NCBI GenBank assembly: GCA_910574995.1
Contig: CAJTCS010000006.1
Coordinates: 166,132 to 230,131 of the forward strand
DNA: 64,000 bases
Source: Oscillospiraceae bacterium
Lineage (GTDB): Bacteria; Bacillota; Clostridia; Oscillospirales; Acutalibacteraceae
Reading direction: 5' to 3'
Positions within the stretch are counted from its first letter, which is position 1, and every line of letters begins with the position of its first letter. Shown in pieces: positions 19,486-27,224 of this stretch. A model generated the notes under the pieces. The model was not told the DNA's origin. It searched no databases and saw nothing but the letters and a program-made list of their open reading frames with translations. The position numbers and the translations under genes were made by a program.

Positions 19486-19646
19486 GGGCCTGTTTGAAAA
19501 ATCGCAAATACCGTCTTTTTGTCCAAAATGGGCGGTTTCTGTGTTGGAAATCCTCGACATGCGACAGCATGTCTTGCGGTTTCCGCCTTGAAATCGTCTC
19601 GTTTTGTCTCAAAAATTCGGCACTTCCTCTATTTTCAAACAAGCCC
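19486..19646. mobile_element. 161-bp MITE with TA flanks
   Basis: The terminal inverted repeats GGGCCTGTTTGAAAAAT and (inverted) GGGCTTGTTTGAAAAT match with one substitution and one indel. TA flanks the element on each side, which is the target duplication of Tc1/mariner-IS630 transposons. No transposase is encoded; the interior contains further small hairpins (GACATGC-N4-GCATGTC). It is presumably mobilised in trans by a related IS elsewhere. Confidence 0.75.
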
Positions 19647-19663
19647 TAGCCATAAATAAAAAG

Positions 19664-19714
19664 AGCAGCCAGAAGGGGCGCTTCCCAATACCGGGGGCGC
19701 CCCTTCTGGCTGCT
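19664..19714 (-). terminator. Terminator of the TrpB2 gene
   Basis: The 18-bp perfect stem AGCAGCCAGAAGGGGCGC and its complement lie 10 bp past the stop; A-rich and T-rich flanks allow function on both strands. Confidence 0.85.
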
Positions 19715-19724
19715 TTGCCGTGCC

Positions 19725-21098
19725 TTATGCCTCCACCTTAGGAAGCTTTGCCAGGCTTGCGGCCAGTTCCTCGTCGGTGGGGATATAATCGCTCATTTGG
19801 CCGTCGTTGAACTTCTGGTAAGCCGTCATGTCGAAGTAGCCTGTGCCGGTCAGGCCGAAGAGGATGGTCTTTTCCTCGCCGGCCTCCTTGCACCGCAGGG
19901 CCTCGTCGATGGCGGCCCGGATGGCATGGCTGCTCTCCGGCGCGGGCAGCGTGCCCTCTACCCGGGCGAACAGCTGGGCTGCCTCGAACACCTTGGTCTG
20001 CTCTACCGAGCGGGCTTCCATCAGGCCGTCGTGGTACAGCTGGGACAGTACGGAGCTCATGCCGTGGTACCGCAGGCCGCCCGCATGGTTGGCAGAGGGG
20101 ATGAACCCAGAGCCAAGGGTGTACATCTTGGAAAGGGGGCACACCATGCCGGTATCGCAGAAATCGTAGGCATATTTGCCCCGGGTAAAGGAAGGGCAGG
20201 AGGCCGGCTCTACGGCAATGAAGCGGTAGTCGGCTTTGCCCTGGATCTTCTCGCCCATAAAGGGGGAGATCAGCCCGCCCAGGTTCGAGCCGCCCCCTGC
20301 GCACCCGATGATGATATCGGGCTGGACGCCGTATTTATCCAGGGCCGCCTTGGCCTCCAGGCCGATGATGGACTGGTGCAGCAGCACCTGGTTGAGGACA
20401 GAACCCAGCACATAACGGTAGCCCGGGGCGGAGGTGGCCGCTTCCACGGCCTCGCTGATGGCACAGCCCAGGCTGCCAGAGGTGCCGGGGTGTTCTTGCA
20501 GGATCTTCCGGCCAACGGCGGTCCCCTCGGAAGGGGAGGGGGTGACAGAGGCGCCGTACGTGCGCATAACCTCCCGCCGGAAGGGCTTCTGCTCGTACGA
20601 GACCTTCACCATGTACACCTGGCAGTCCAGGCCGAAATACGAACAGGCCATAGAAAGGGCCGTGCCCCACTGGCCCGCGCCGGTCTCTGTGGTCACACCC
20701 CGCAGGCCTTGTTTTTTGGCGTAATAGGCCTGGGCGACGGCGGAGTTCAGCTTGTGCGAGCCAGAGGTGTTGTTGCCCTCGAATTTGTAATAGATCTTGG
20801 CCGGGGTGCCCAGGGCCTTTTCCAGGAAGTATGCCCGGGTAAGGGGGGAGGGGCGGTACATCTTATAGAACTGCCGGATCTCCTCCGGGATCTCGAAGAA
20901 GCGGGTCGTGTCGTCCAGCTCTTGGCGGACTAAGTCCTCGCAGAACACAGGGGTCAATTCATCGAAGGTCATCGGCTGCAGGGTGCCCGGGTTCAGCAAA
21001 GGCGCGGGCTTGTTTTTCATGTCCGCCCGCAGGTTATACCATGCCTTTGGCAGCTCGCTTTCGTCTAAATAGATTTTATAAGGTACATTCTGTTCCAT
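19725..21098 (-). CDS. trpB: TrpB-like PLP-dependent enzyme (tryptophan synthase beta type 2)
   Basis: The 457-aa protein is longer than TrpB1 (about 400 aa). It shows the PLP lysine in EGNNTSGSHKLNSA (K116), TETGAGQWGT, and the phosphate-binding GCAGGGSNLGG. TrpB2 enzymes make tryptophan from indole and serine, often without TrpA. No other trp genes are near, so salvage of indole is a reasonable inference. The start ATG 21098 has AAGG at good spacing; a tryptophan T-box precedes it. Confidence 0.92.
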   Translation of the reverse strand: MEQNVPYKIYLDESELPKAWYNLRADMKNKPAPLLNPGTLQPMTFDELTPVFCEDLVRQELDDTTRFFEIPEEIRQFYKMYRPSPLTRAYFLEKALGTPAKIYYKFEGNNTSGSHKLNSAVAQAYYAKKQGLRGVTTETGAGQWGTALSMACSYFGLDCQVYMVKVSYEQKPFRREVMRTYGASVTPSPSEGTAVGRKILQEHPGTSGSLGCAISEAVEAATSAPGYRYVLGSVLNQVLLHQSIIGLEAKAALDKYGVQPDIIIGCAGGGSNLGGLISPFMGEKIQGKADYRFIAVEPASCPSFTRGKYAYDFCDTGMVCPLSKMYTLGSGFIPSANHAGGLRYHGMSSVLSQLYHDGLMEARSVEQTKVFEAAQLFARVEGTLPAPESSHAIRAAIDEALRCKEAGEEKTILFGLTGTGYFDMTAYQKFNDGQMSDYIPTDEELAASLAKLPKVEA

Positions 21099-21255
21099 GG
21101 TCCCCATCCTTTCTGATAGCTGTTTTCCATATTCCTGCCTTCTACAGGCCCTTTGGAAAAGGCGGCGCCAAAGGTTTCCAAACAGCCCTAAGCCGGTATG
21201 CCAGGCGGGCGGGCCGCCACGGGTGCTTCCTGCCCCCTGCCCGGCCGTGGAAGAG

Positions 21256-21579
21256 GGCACAAAAAAAGCACATCCGTCCTAAAAACTACTTTTAGGACAA
21301 ATGCGCTAGCATCTGCGGTACCACCTAAATTCGCCCCAATAGGGACGCGCCTCGTTCGCGTACATAAAGGGATTATACGCTAGCCCCTGTAACGGTGGGC
21401 GTCCGTCCTTCCTACCCCGCGCCCCTTTACCGGGACGCGTCTGGGTCGGCCCTCGCAGGTCCATTGGCGCTTATGTGGGCTGCCCCGCTTTCACCTGCCG
21501 GGGCTCTCTGTCAAGCACACTTCTAAAAGCGTTACTACTCCTGCTCATCGGTTTTAACCAGTATTCCAGCTTGCTGTTA
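21256..21579 (-). promoter_or_regulatory. Tryptophan T-box riboswitch leader
   Basis: The conserved T-box bulge GGTGGTACCGC appears on the minus strand near 21315-21325. It is followed by the terminator stem TGTCCTAAAAGT...TTTTTAGGACGG and a run of seven T. Stem I motifs AGTAGTAA and AGAGAG are upstream. The specifier reads TGG (21463-21461), followed by the usual A, which is the Trp codon. Uncharged tRNA-Trp would stabilise the antiterminator and switch on trpB2. Confidence 0.93.
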
Positions 21580-21608
21580 AGCATAGCACATTTCCAGCCG
21601 GATGTCAA
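21580..21608 (-). promoter_or_regulatory. Promoter of the T-box/TrpB2 transcript
   Basis: On the minus strand TTGACA, 17 bp and TATGCT, ending at the T-box leader. Confidence 0.8.
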
Positions 21609-21619
21609 GCCCATTCCCG

Positions 21620-21760
21620 GAGGGGGGCCAGGCAGCGCGTTTTATGCCTCCGGCGGTTTAGGGGCTTCGCCCCTAAATACCCCACCACCTTTGAAAAGGT
21701 GGACGAAACTTTTGCGCTTCTTCATTTTTTAAATCCCCGCTTTGGACACTCCCCCGGAGG
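21620..21760. repeat. Hairpin-rich intergenic repeat
   Basis: Two perfect hairpins (TTTAGGGGC-TTC-GCCCCTAAA and CCACCTTT-GA-AAAGGTGG) and a Pro-codon-like C-rich tract occupy the gap between the T-box promoter and the tRNA promoter. No gene is seen. It resembles the GC-rich dispersed repeats of related genomes and the spacer before glnS in style, though not in exact sequence. Confidence 0.45.
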
Positions 21761-21854
21761 GGGCGTTTGTGCGCCCATTGCCAGCCAAAGCCTTTCTGTC
21801 CGCTATTTGTTTGTGCCCCCCGGCTTTTTCCTACAAAGTTTTGGAAATTATCCC

Positions 21855-21883
21855 TTGACAATCTGCAACAAGGGGAGTATAAT
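21855..21883 (+). promoter_or_regulatory. Consensus promoter of tRNA-Arg
   Basis: TTGACA, 17 bp and TATAAT; the tRNA begins 50 bp downstream. Confidence 0.88.
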
Positions 21884-21932
21884 AGCAAAGGCGATAGGGA
21901 AAAGTTCTGTTTCCTATCGGAGAGTATGTATG

Positions 21933-22008
21933 CGCCAGTAGCTCAGCCGGATAGAGTGTTTGGCTACGAACCAAAAGGTCGGGGGTTCGAATCCCTTCTG
22001 GCGTGCCA
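21933..22008 (+). tRNA. tRNA-Arg(ACG)
   Basis: The 76-nt cloverleaf has acceptor GCGCCAG/CTGGCGT, the D-arm AGCTCAGCCGGATAGAGT, anticodon arm TTTGG-CTACGAA-CCAAA with anticodon ACG, T-loop TTCGAAT and encoded CCA. ACG is edited to ICG by TadA and reads CGU, CGC and CGA. The integrase gene points at its 3' end, making it the prophage attachment gene. Confidence 0.97.
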
Positions 22009-22010
22009 AC
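21983..22010 (+). other. Probable attL core at the tRNA-Arg 3' end
   Basis: The tRNA T-arm and acceptor 3' strand lie 55 bp from a tyrosine integrase gene, the standard layout for tRNA-targeted temperate phages. The exact core cannot be set because the right prophage end is outside the window; a direct repeat of this segment should mark attR. Confidence 0.65.
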
Positions 22011-22013
22011 GGA

Positions 22014-22049
22014 AAACCCAGGAAACAAGCCGTTTCCTGGGTTTTTTGT
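22014..22049 (+). terminator. Terminator after tRNA-Arg
   Basis: AAACCCAGGAAAC - AAGCC - GTTTCCTGGGTTT followed by TTT. It lies just inside the prophage and also separates tRNA transcription from the convergent integrase gene. Confidence 0.9.
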
Positions 22050-22064
22050 TTTCCACGGAAACCG

Positions 22065-23144
22065 CTATTTTCTCCCGCTGACTACTTTTTGACTACTTTT
22101 TGAAAAATCCGGCTCCCCAGAAAGATATTTCTCCAACTGGACAACCGAGGCCGCCGCATCCTCTTTCTCCATGTGGGTGTATATGTTGGCGGTCATCTGG
22201 ATAGTGGAGTGGCCCAGCAGATACTGCGCGGTTTTCAAATCGATACCAGCTCGGTAGAGGTTCGTGGCGTAGCTGTGTCTGAGCATATGCGGCCTCACTT
22301 CACAGGGGGCCTCCCTCACCACCTTGTCCCATAGCCGCTTGAACGCAATCTGCGTCATGGGCCGCCCATCGGCGCAAGGAACAAGGTGCAAGCCCAGGCG
22401 GGGCACTTCATTCAGAATGACCTGAAGCGGCTGGGGAATCGGGATAACCCGATGGGAAGATTTTGTCTTCAGCTCCTGCACCGGGTCGGGCTGATTTCCC
22501 AAAAAGGTGATGGCCCGGTTCACCGTCAGCTTATCCCCCTGTATGTCACCCCACTGCAGCCCCAGCGCCTCCTCCCGGCGCAGGCCGCAGTAAAGGCACA
22601 GCCCCACAAAGCACCGGGCGCGGGGGTCGGTAACAGCGGCCATAAGCGCCTGCTGCTCGTCAAGGGTAAGGTATTCCTTTTTCTTGGGCCGGGCGTGGGG
22701 CGTGATCTTCACCCCAGCTGTGGGATCGCGTGACACAAGGCCATTCTGCTGGGCAGTGGAAAAGAGCTGCCGGAGCGTCTGAAGGACCTGCCGCTGGAGA
22801 GATTCTGACTTTCCAGCCACACCCTGCATCACAGACCGAATGTGTATAGGCTTTACCTCCTGCAAAGACATGACGCCAATACCGGCCAAAATGTGATTAT
22901 TATAGGCGTTGCGGTACATGGTAATGGTTCCGGCGCGGAGGTCGCTCTTGTAGGTTTTAATCCAGAGCTTCGCCCATTCATCCACAGTGGTGGTGTCTCC
23001 AACTGCCACTCCCTGCCGGTCTTGGTCACGCAAGACATCGGCGGCCTGGTTCACTTCGGCGATGGTGCGGCCATAGACCATCCTCTGCCGTCCGTCTGAC
23101 AGGGTAACTTTCTTTTGATAGCGTCCGTCCTTTCTTTTCTTCAT
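22065..23144 (-). CDS. int: Phage tyrosine integrase
   Basis: The 359-aa protein has an N-terminal AP2-like arm-binding region (residues 1-50, RKDGRYQKKVTLSDGR), a SAM-like core-binding domain, and a catalytic domain. The catalytic residues are in CGLRREEALGLQW (Arg), HMLRHSYATNL (His-x-x-Arg) and LGHSTIQMTANIYTH (His, Tyr). ATG 23144 is used because the family N-terminus begins there; the open frame upstream has no similarity. A hairpin GCAAGAGA...TCTCTTGC (23166-23191) lies in its leader. Confidence 0.95.
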   Translation of the reverse strand: MKKRKDGRYQKKVTLSDGRQRMVYGRTIAEVNQAADVLRDQDRQGVAVGDTTTVDEWAKLWIKTYKSDLRAGTITMYRNAYNNHILAGIGVMSLQEVKPIHIRSVMQGVAGKSESLQRQVLQTLRQLFSTAQQNGLVSRDPTAGVKITPHARPKKKEYLTLDEQQALMAAVTDPRARCFVGLCLYCGLRREEALGLQWGDIQGDKLTVNRAITFLGNQPDPVQELKTKSSHRVIPIPQPLQVILNEVPRLGLHLVPCADGRPMTQIAFKRLWDKVVREAPCEVRPHMLRHSYATNLYRAGIDLKTAQYLLGHSTIQMTANIYTHMEKEDAAASVVQLEKYLSGEPDFSKSSQKVVSGRK

Positions 23145-23322
23145 AAAATAAAAACCGTCCTTTCTGCAAGAGAAAATACGTTCTCTCTTGCTTTTCAGGG
23201 CGGGATGGGGTACAATATCGTTGCTTATGTGATGATGTGCCCTACCCGGCCTCATTGCTTGCCGCTCCTGATGTCGACTTGGTGCCAGCCAAGTCATACG
23301 CACCAGGGGCGGCTTTTGTTAT

Positions 23323-23499
23323 TTACACAGCATTCAAGATCATCTTGAGACTACCCCGCAGGATGTCCCACTCGGCCTCGCTAATCAGGACAGCATTTCC
23401 CGCACTTGACCTGATTATAACAAATTCATCATTTGTGATTGCACCAATCGTAAGTTTTTCTGTTTCAGCAATAAATTCAGACATAGTTCTTTCAAGCAT
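23323..23499 (-). CDS. Phd/YefM-like small protein (orphan antitoxin candidate)
   Basis: The 58-aa protein starts MLERTMSEFIAETEKL and contains EFVIIRSSAGNAVLISEAEW, which resembles the 'prevent-host-death' fold (VITRNGKPVAVLMSxEEY) of YefM/Phd antitoxins. AAAGGAGAT precedes the ATG. No Doc, YoeB or RelE toxin is beside it. It lies between integrase and the ImmA/IrrE gene; a short hairpin GACTTGG-N6-CCAAGTC (23276-23295) follows it. Confidence 0.6.
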   Translation of the reverse strand: MLERTMSEFIAETEKLTIGAITNDEFVIIRSSAGNAVLISEAEWDILRGSLKMILNAV

Positions 23500-23565
23500 G
23501 TGGCTTTATCTCCTTTCTTAGCGTTTCCGTATCGGGATAGTTGTTTATTATATTGAGAGTAAAAG

Positions 23566-24687
23566 CTAAAAGGGCAGATCATTCTCGGCAAGAATTTCTG
23601 CATCATTGCTTTGTGTCATTCTGCGCTCTTCCTCTATCACATCGGTCCATTTCGGCAATAGATCATATAAATTAAAAAATGTTTCACGTCCACAATAAGG
23701 ACAAAATCTTGCATTTGCAGGCAGGTCTTTACTTTCTTCACAGCAAGAAACCGTTGCAGCAAACTCATCAAACTCATCAATATTATCATCTTCTGTAGGC
23801 ACGACACAATGGTTAGTAAGGCGTTCTCCACAGACCTGACAGTATGATCCTTTGACAAAAGTTTCTTCATTTTGGCAAATCGGACAAACATAAGGTTTAT
23901 TAAACTCATTGACTTTTACGCCAGGATAAATCACAGCTCTTTCCCCCTTATCATAAAAAAATCTGCTTTCCCCGCATATAGGGCAGTATACCCATGAATA
24001 TCGGCTGACCACTTTATTTTTGCAGGTTTTGCATGTGAGATAATGGCTGAAAAGCCGTGCCATCTGTAAATCGTAAGAATCTGCAAATTTATGGGTCTTT
24101 CGTAAACCACTGGTATTGTACCATTGTTGATAACAAGCAATCCTCTGATACGCTGCTGGATTAGATATGCAACATTTCTGTCTTAGCCACTCTTGATTGA
24201 TAAGTTGGCCTCTACTAAGAACAGCAACTGCACCATGCGGTACCAAAAGATATGCGGCAAATGTATCGGCTTCATCCTCAAGTTGATTGTAAAGCTCATC
24301 GCTCATCGTGCTTCGGAAAAGGCGACACTCTTCATACTTTATATGATGTTTCAACCAGAGATGGCCTATTTCATGAGCGATATTCCATCGATAGCGATTA
24401 CTTTTAGTTTTATTAAGATCTAAATCATTATAGAAAATAAGAGCCCTCCCCGTATTTATGTCATAATCCGCGCAAGCATCATCGGTTTGCGTATACTCAA
24501 TCATTTGTTTTCGAGTCAGTTGATAGCGTTTGCAGTGTACACTATATGGTATAACGCGACAACCTGGAATTGCTTTCGCCATTGCCTTTACGGGAACTGG
24601 CAGCCCTAGATTAACGCCACTCTTCTTGCAATGCTTAACAAAAGAGAGAACGGATTCTTTAATCTCAGCCTTACGTTGGCTATTCAT
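23566..24687 (-). CDS. ImmA/IrrE-family metallopeptidase with zinc ribbons and SSB-like C-terminal tip
   Basis: The 373-aa protein has an N-terminal IrrE-type peptidase with HEIGH at 105-109 and EDEADTFAAYLLVP as the third-ligand helix. In ICEBs1 and related elements ImmA cleaves the ImmR/CI-type repressor. The C-terminal half is unusual: at least three CxxC pairs (CKTC, CPIC, CQVC, CPYC) suggest zinc ribbons, and the protein ends EILAENDLPF like an SSB tip. It overlaps the repressor gene by 8 bp. Base composition is markedly AT-rich. Confidence 0.85.
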   Translation of the reverse strand: MNSQRKAEIKESVLSFVKHCKKSGVNLGLPVPVKAMAKAIPGCRVIPYSVHCKRYQLTRKQMIEYTQTDDACADYDINTGRALIFYNDLDLNKTKSNRYRWNIAHEIGHLWLKHHIKYEECRLFRSTMSDELYNQLEDEADTFAAYLLVPHGAVAVLSRGQLINQEWLRQKCCISNPAAYQRIACYQQWYNTSGLRKTHKFADSYDLQMARLFSHYLTCKTCKNKVVSRYSWVYCPICGESRFFYDKGERAVIYPGVKVNEFNKPYVCPICQNEETFVKGSYCQVCGERLTNHCVVPTEDDNIDEFDEFAATVSCCEESKDLPANARFCPYCGRETFFNLYDLLPKWTDVIEEERRMTQSNDAEILAENDLPF

Positions 24688-25114
24688 CTGTATCCTCATC
24701 CACATAATCATCAGAAAAATAGTCAGGGAATGCATTTTCTAAAATAGTTAACATCCGTTCTTTATCCTGTTTAGGCATTTTTTTATGTGCACGGGCAATA
24801 CGGCGGATATCGTGATTATTTATACTTGTAAGCTCGCCCTCCGGGGCGGGCGCTTTTTTTGTATCTATATATTCTCTCAACTCCTCAACGGTTGTAGTAA
24901 ATGAAATCGGTTTATCGTTTGCAGGATCACTTAGGAGAAGATTGATAGGCACCTGGAAATAGGCAGAAATTTTTTCAAGAGTTGAACTATCTGGCGTAGC
25001 TTTTGTCTTTTTCCATTTTGTGGGCGTTGAATTACTTAGTCCTATCTCAGTTGCGGCACGGCTAATACTGATACCCCTTATTTTACAAAGAGCTTGGAAC
25101 TTGTCATAAAACAC
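24680..25114 (-). CDS. CI-like XRE repressor
   Basis: The 144-aa protein carries an N-terminal HTH_3 domain (ISRAATEIGLSNSTPTKWKK, residues 17-36) and an acidic C-terminus without a Ser/Lys LexA-type peptidase. Induction therefore probably relies on cleavage by the adjacent ImmA/IrrE protease. It starts with GTG 25114 after GGAG. It faces the Cro-like gene across a three-site operator, the immunity switch of the prophage. Confidence 0.88.
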   Translation of the reverse strand: MFYDKFQALCKIRGISISRAATEIGLSNSTPTKWKKTKATPDSSTLEKISAYFQVPINLLLSDPANDKPISFTTTVEELREYIDTKKAPAPEGELTSINNHDIRRIARAHKKMPKQDKERMLTILENAFPDYFSDDYVDEDTDE

Positions 25115-25149
25115 AAAAAGTCAACTCCGTTCTTGTGGAAAACGCTAAA

Positions 25150-25228
25150 TCTGAAATAAGTCAGATTCCGGACTTGACTTTCTGAAATAGGTCAGCTATA
25201 ATGTACTCGTGTTCTGAATTAGTTCAGA
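25150..25228 (+). promoter_or_regulatory. Immunity operator with three sites and the early rightward promoter
   Basis: Three 16-bp near-palindromes TCTGAAATAAGTCAGA (25150), TCTGAAATAGGTCAGC (25181) and TCTGAATTAGTTCAGA (25213) lie 31 and 32 bp apart, three helical turns. TTGACT (25174-25179), 17 bp and TATAAT (25197-25202) form a rightward promoter whose spacer is the middle site, so repressor binding there would block it. No clear leftward promoter was found. Confidence 0.85.
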
Positions 25229-25337
25229 AAACATTCCGGTTATACTAGCATTTTCAAAATTTATAGGTGGCACTATACATTTTAAATGATGGTCTAACCA
25301 AAGTCAACTATAAATATGAAGGAGGTTAGATTTTTGT

Positions 25338-25532
25338 ATGCCTGCACAATGGACAGGCCGGTTAGTTGGTGAAATTCACAATGCCGGACTCACTATCAAA
25401 CAGGTGGCCGCAGAGGCTGGGCTGAATGACAAGTACGTCAGCCAAGTGCTGAACGCCGACACCGAAAGCCCCAAAGCAGAGCAGAAACTGAGAGCAGCCC
25501 TTATCCGGCTGTGCGAAAAAGAAAAGGAGTAA
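25338..25532 (+). CDS. Cro-like HTH protein
   Basis: The 64-aa protein is essentially one helix-turn-helix (TIKQVAAEAGLNDKYVSQVL, residues 19-38). GAAGGAGG precedes the ATG. As the first gene on the rightward early transcript it occupies the place of Cro in the lysis-lysogeny switch. Confidence 0.8.
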   Translation: MPAQWTGRLVGEIHNAGLTIKQVAAEAGLNDKYVSQVLNADTESPKAEQKLRAALIRLCEKEKE

Positions 25533-25537
25533 ACAAA

Positions 25538-26314
25538 ATGAACGACATTATCACCATCAAAGGCGTCCGGGGTTACCTGGATACCAACGGCACAGCCCAA
25601 CTCAACCTGGAGGACGTTTCTAGGGGGCTGGGGTTTACACAAACTGCGCATAGCGGCAACGAAGTTGTTCGCTGGGAAAGGGTGGACCGGTATCTGGAAG
25701 ACTTTGGCGTCCCCACAAGTGGGGACGGTACAAAGAGGCCGGACTACATCCCCGAGAACATCTTCTACCGGCTGGCCATGAAGGCAAAAAATGAAGCGGC
25801 ACAGATATTCCAGGCTCTGATAGCTGATGAAATTCTGCCCAGTATTCGCAAGACCGGTGGGTACATAGCTGGTCAGCAGGATATGACCCCGGAAGAGTTG
25901 ATGGCGAAAGCGCTGCAGGTGGCGCAAAAGACTTTGGCTGATCGAGAAGCCCGGCTTTCTGCCATGACGGTTAAAAACCAGATTATGGCCCCCAAAGCGG
26001 AATACTTCGACGAGCTAGTAGAACGCAACACCCTGACCAATTTTAGGGAGACTGCCAACCAGCTGGGCATCCCGCAAAAGAAGTTCATTGACTTTCTGCT
26101 GGAACACAAATACCTCTATCGGGACAAGCGCGGCAAGCTGATGCCCTACGCCGACAAGAACGATGGCCTGTTTGAGATGAAAGAGTGCTTTAACGACAAG
26201 ACCCAGTGGGCTGGCACTCAGACGCTGATCACGCCAAAAGGCCGTGAGACATTCCGGCTGCTCTACCTGGGCGGGGCAAGGAAAGAGGTATCGCATGAAA
26301 AACAGAAAAGCTGA
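25538..26314 (+). CDS. Phage antirepressor (BRO-N + KilA-C)
   Basis: The 258-aa protein has an N-terminal BRO domain (residues about 10-110, including NIFYRLAMKAKNEAAQIFQ and ADEILPSIRKTGGY), a coiled linker, and a C-terminal KilAC/ANT domain (FRETANQLGIPQKKFIDFLL). Such proteins counteract repressors or bind DNA in early phage development. ATG 25538 follows AAAAGGAG. Confidence 0.9.
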   Translation: MNDIITIKGVRGYLDTNGTAQLNLEDVSRGLGFTQTAHSGNEVVRWERVDRYLEDFGVPTSGDGTKRPDYIPENIFYRLAMKAKNEAAQIFQALIADEILPSIRKTGGYIAGQQDMTPEELMAKALQVAQKTLADREARLSAMTVKNQIMAPKAEYFDELVERNTLTNFRETANQLGIPQKKFIDFLLEHKYLYRDKRGKLMPYADKNDGLFEMKECFNDKTQWAGTQTLITPKGRETFRLLYLGGARKEVSHEKQKS

Positions 26315-26750
26315 GATCGAGCGCGAAAAGCACGTGGCCGGTGTGGCCAAGCTGGTAGACACACTCGGAAAAGTACTGCTGGACGCTGGCCAGCCTCCGA
26401 GAGTAATTGCATTGCAGGCACAAATGACTTGCAAGCAATATGGCGTGTCTTTGGAGGAAGTTGCCAACGCCCGGGTCATTCCCTGGACAATGAACGCTCC
26501 CTCTGCTATGGATGACCTACAGGAGCAAGACCCTCGACTTTATGCCTACTGCCTCCAAAATAATTATGAGGTACAGAAAACCGATCGAGGCTTGTTTGTA
26601 ACCGATGGCCCTGACCCAGACGACCCTCTTGACTTTATGTCACTTGACCTTTTCAGGGCGATCAACTATGCGGTTTGGGAGGGGCGTGAGGGAACACTTA
26701 ACGGCCCCTGGTTGTTTGAAAACTTAGAGAAGAAGCCCTTTGACGAATAA
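26295..26750 (+). CDS. Phage hypothetical protein
   Basis: This is a 151-aa soluble, acidic protein with no recognised domain. Its start lies inside the antirepressor gene (20-bp overlap) with GAAAGAGG upstream, so the two are translationally linked. It has a helical N-terminal half and a Pro/Asp-rich middle (TDGPDPDDPLDFM). Confidence 0.6.
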   Translation: MKNRKAEIEREKHVAGVAKLVDTLGKVLLDAGQPPRVIALQAQMTCKQYGVSLEEVANARVIPWTMNAPSAMDDLQEQDPRLYAYCLQNNYEVQKTDRGLFVTDGPDPDDPLDFMSLDLFRAINYAVWEGREGTLNGPWLFENLEKKPFDE

Positions 26751-26756
26751 AAAGCG

Positions 26757-26785
26757 CCCCGGCAGGTGTTAACGGCACCCGCCGA
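26757..26785 (+). other. Hairpin after the 151-aa gene
   Basis: CGGCAGGTG - TTAACGG - CACCCGCCG (one mismatch), without a T-run. It could be a weak terminator or an RNA processing site before the next transcription unit. Confidence 0.4.
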
Positions 26786-26829
26786 GGCTTGCAGACCTAT
26801 AACCATTAAGCTAACTAGGCCCGCAGGGA

Positions 26830-26864
26830 TATAATAACATACCTCCTGCTGGCTTGCAAGGAGG
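26830..26864 (+). promoter_or_regulatory. Possible promoter -10 and SD-sequestering hairpin
   Basis: TATAAT (26830-26835) precedes CCTCCTGC (26842-26849), which pairs with GCAAGGAGG (26856-26864) across a 6-nt loop with a single bulged A. The right arm is the Shine-Dalgarno sequence of the gene at 26874, so folding would block its translation. Confidence 0.6.
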
Positions 26865-26873
26865 AAAATGAAA

Positions 26874-27224
26874 ATGTGTACTGACAACATGGAAATCACT
26901 AAAAACCAGGAGCGGGAAGCCCTACAGCAGATCAAGGCTCTGGTGGCAGACTTGGGGCCGGACAGCTACATCGCCACGGCGTTCAGGGGCGTATTCGACA
27001 TTGCGGAGGAGAATATCGACAACGATTTCTCCGGGAACCCGGTTGACCATGCTCAGGAACTGGGGGAACAGCTGGCCCAGCGCACGGTGCAGGTCGGCCA
27101 GCTGACCGAGGAACGGGATGCATACAAAGCCCGGGCCGAGGCGGCAGAGGTCCAGTTGATTGCCTTGAAAGCCAAGCTGTACGACTATATGGCCGCCCTG
27201 GATGAAAGGGGGAATCAGCCGTGA
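26874..27224 (+). CDS. Phage hypothetical protein with C-terminal coiled coil
   Basis: The 116-aa protein has a helical N-terminal part and a heptad-rich C-terminus (QVGQLTEERDAYKARAEAAE). ATG 26874 is 9 nt from AAGGAGG; the ATG at 26868 is too close. The SD can be sequestered by a hairpin. Its stop overlaps the next GTG start (GTGA). Confidence 0.6.
   Translation: MCTDNMEITKNQEREALQQIKALVADLGPDSYIATAFRGVFDIAEENIDNDFSGNPVDHAQELGEQLAQRTVQVGQLTEERDAYKARAEAAEVQLIALKAKLYDYMAALDERGNQP

Noticed and set aside
19797..20933. 378-codon + strand frame opposite trpB2
   Set aside because: Shadow of the TrpB2 gene; no domain and no Shine-Dalgarno.
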